64,000 nucleotides of DNA, taken from the NCBI GenBank assembly GCA_947247005.1, contig OX365944.1, forward strand, positions 58,200,096-58,264,095. The letters run 5' to 3'. Every line of letters begins with the position of its first letter. Within the stretch, counting starts at the first letter, position 1. Source of the DNA: Spisula solida. Its lineage: Eukaryota > Mollusca > Bivalvia > Venerida > Mactridae. Shown here one piece after another: positions 61,575-64,000 of this stretch. The notes under the pieces were generated by a model. That model had not been told where the DNA came from. It saw nothing but the letters and a program-made list of their open reading frames with translations, and did no database searches. The position numbers were made by a program, and so were the translations under genes.

Positions 61575-63370
61575 ACCCAGGACTTGGGTCACCGGATCCA
61601 GTCAGTGCTCTTCTGGCTACCAGTTGGCCTATTCAGTGCACCAAGGTTAGCAATTGACCAAGCCAGTGTTCCTGTGTGACCAATAGAACAAGCTAATGCT
61701 CTCGGGTTGTCAATTGGCCTATTCAATGCTCCTGGGTTATCAATTAACCCAGCTAATGCTCCTGGGATATAAATTGGTCCTGCCAATACTCCTGGGTTAT
61801 CAATTGGTCCAGCCAATGCTCCTGGGTTAGCAGTTGACCCAGCTAATGCACCTGGGTTAGCAATTGACCCAGCTAATGCTCCTGGGTTATCAGTTTGTCC
61901 TGCAAATGCTCCTGGATTATCAATTTGTCCAGCCAATGCTCCTGGGTTATCAATTGGTCCAGCAAATGCTCCTGGGTTATCAATTGGCCCAGACAATGCT
62001 TCTGGATTACCAATTGGCCTAGTCAATGCTCCAAGGATACAAATTGGCCTAGACAATGCTCCTGGGACACCAATTGTCCCAGTTTATGCACATGTGATAC
62101 CAATTGGCACAGAAAATGCTTCTGGGTTACCAATTGGCCCTACTAGTGCTCATGTGTTACCAATTGGCCCAGCTAATGATCCTGTGTTGGTTACCAATGG
62201 TCCCAGCTAGTATTCCAATGTACCAATTGGTCCATTTAATGCTCATGGGTACATAAAATTTTCCTGTGGTAGCAATTGACCCAGTAAATGCTCCTAGGTT
62301 AGCAATTGGCCCAGCTAACGCTCCTGTGTTAGCAATTGGCCCAGCTAACGCTCCTGGTTAAGCAATTGGCCCAGCTAATGCTCCTGTGTTAGCAATTGGC
62401 CCAGCTAACGCTCTTGTGTTAGCAATTGGACCAGCTAACGCTCTTGGTTTAGCAATTGGCCCAGATAATGCTCTTGGGTTAGCAATAGGCGCAGCTAACA
62501 CTCCTGGGTTAGCAATTGGCCCAGCCAACGCTCCTGGTTTAGCAATTGGCCCAGCTAATGCTCCTGGGTTAGCAATTTGCCCAAATTATGCTCCTGGATT
62601 ACTAATTGGCCAAGCCAATGCTTCTGGGTTATCAATTGGTCCAGCCAATGCGACTGGGTTACCAATTAGTTCAACCAATGCTCTTGTGTTACCAATCGGC
62701 CAATTCAGTGCTCCTAAGTTACCAGTTGGCCCAGCAAATGATCCAGGGTTACCAATAGGCCCAGCCAATCCTCCTGATTTACCAACTGGTCCAGCCAATG
62801 CTCCTGATTTACCAACTGGTCCAGCTAATGTGCATGGGTTACCAATTGGCACAGCCAATGCTCCTGGGTTACCAATTGGCCCAGCCAATGCTTCTTGGTT
62901 GCCAATTTACCCAGTCAATGCTCTTGAGTTACCTTTTGGCCCAACTAGTGCTACTGTGTTACTAATGGGTCCAGACAATGCTCTTGAGTTACCTTTTGAC
63001 CCAACTAGTACTACTGTGTTACCAATAGGTCCAGACAATGCTCTTGGTGTACCAACTGGTCCAGCTTATGCTTCTGGGATACCAATTGGTCCAGTTAATG
63101 CTCCTGGATACAGACAATGCTCCTGGGATATCAATTGGCTGAGCCAATTCTCCTAGGTTACCAATTGGCCCAGCCAATGATCCTGAGCTACAAATTTTCC
63201 AAGCTAATGTTCCTAGGTTACCAATTTACTCAGCCAGTGCTACTGCGTTACCAATTGTCCCTGGCAATGATTCTGGGTCACAAATTGGTCCAGCCACTGC
63301 TCCTGGGTTACTAATTTGCCCTGCCAGTACTCCTGGATTCCAATTTACCAAGCCAATGCTTCTTGGCTGC
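61575..63370. repeat. 30-bp satellite, about 59 copies, open frames on both strands
   Basis: Unit CCAATTGGCCCAGCCAATGC then tcctgggtta, 30 bp in good register. A plus-strand frame is open for 256 codons (62386-63156) and gives a ten-residue Gly/Pro/Ala/Asn/Ile repeat. A minus-strand frame is open for 155 codons (61589-62056). Single-base changes place stops and shifts in other copies (for example TTAAGC at 62359), so a coding function is not supported across the array. Confidence 0.95.
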
Positions 63371-64000
63371 CAATGAACTGAATATAAATAGAAATTCTGA
63401 TATTGCATTGCAAGCTGCACCCTTATATCAAGTCAAGAAGTGCAGTTTTCAACAAACACTAGAAAACATCAATATTTTACATGTAAGTACCTGCCATTCA
63501 TTTGTTGTTTGCACTGATAAAGCAAACCTCTGTGATGACAGATTTGTCTGTAAAATGCCAGGTGAAGGATGCATGTAGATAAGCTACAACATTTAGGTAT
63601 AAGGTGATACAGGCTACAACAGTAAATAGCTTATGAACTGACAAATATTGCAGAATGTCAAGGTTAACATATACCAGAAAGATTATTTAAGGCATGTGAT
63701 ATTTGGTAACACACGATTTGCCGCAATGTTAGCTACCAATTCTTTACAAGAAACTGATATTTTTTATCAGTATGGTTTTCTACAAGTACTTAGTAACAGG
63801 TAGAGAAATGGTTAGCACCATGTAGTGACACCATTTAGGGGCTACTCACGTAGGGGCAATGCAAGCTACTTTAGTATCAAGCGCAAGACTGAAGACTGAA
63901 GTGTACCAGGTAATGCCATTTATCTCAGGACTAAGTACATTATAATTGATCTGTATGTATTTATGAGACTACATATAACATTTACGATAAGACAATACAT
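63371..64000. other. Unique sequence, nothing recognised
   Basis: A 71-codon ORF (63363-63578) starts in the last satellite unit and contains five Cys near its end, with no family recognised. Confidence 0.45.

Overview
The window reads as eukaryotic, non-coding, AT-rich genomic DNA, most probably from a bivalve mollusc. The main reason is four copies of a mobile element with a 145-bp tandemly repeated core, an (ACGG)n microsatellite and a terminal hairpin. This is the architecture described for the bivalve 'pearl' family. There are no bacterial features: no operons, no Shine-Dalgarno-led ORFs, no rRNA or tRNA genes. I found no ORF I would call a protein-coding gene. Nearly all the longer open frames are translations of tandem repeats.

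Two kinds of sequence dominate. The first is tandem repeats: about 18 separate minisatellite or satellite arrays with unit lengths of roughly 20 to 60 bp, adding up to about 22 kb (a third of the window) by my coordinates. The largest is a 51-bp satellite at 47.9-57.0 kb. It shows higher-order duplication, an inverted monomer at its left edge and a 1.3-kb insertion. Others are a 41/42-bp array (4.1-7.2 kb), a 20-bp array in unbroken register (11.5-12.9 kb), 24-bp (38.1-39.6 kb), 23-bp (43.2-45.2 kb), 44-bp (59.5-60.6 kb) and 30-bp (61.6-63.4 kb) arrays.

The second is small non-autonomous DNA transposons. Several have ends that can be placed to the base because they interrupt a known repeat. 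A 650-bp element with TA duplication splits the 41/42-bp array. A 167-bp relative type lies at 13.1 kb. Two nearly complete 420-bp palindromes at 29.4 and 30.0 kb each have a 5-bp target duplication. A 1,338-bp element with TTAT duplication lies inside the 51-bp satellite. TIR elements also lie at 34.6 kb and 46.5 kb. Pearl-like elements lie at 15.6, 27.0, 28.1 and 57.1 kb, a second pearl-like family at 9.1 and 16.0 kb (the latter nested in the first family), and a third at 24.1 kb. A tRNA-derived SINE is visible at 18.4 kb.

Region by region: 0-7.3 kb minisatellites and the nested 650-bp element; 7.3-9.7 kb a field of GTTCATGAAC palindromes with one pearl-like insertion; 9.7-13.3 kb mostly the 20-bp satellite; 13.3-25.6 kb dispersed repeats, SINE and MITEs; 25.6-31.8 kb a duplicated host segment carrying two pearl-like elements, then the two palindromes; 31.8-39.6 kb three arrays, one apparently grown from the tail of a pearl-like element; 39.6-43.2 kb the longest stretch with almost nothing recognisable; 43.2-64 kb arrays almost throughout. 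The most interesting themes are satellite birth from a transposon end, nested transposons whose empty sites are visible in the same window, and the unassigned TTAT-flanked element with internally repeated, oppositely oriented 14-bp motifs.
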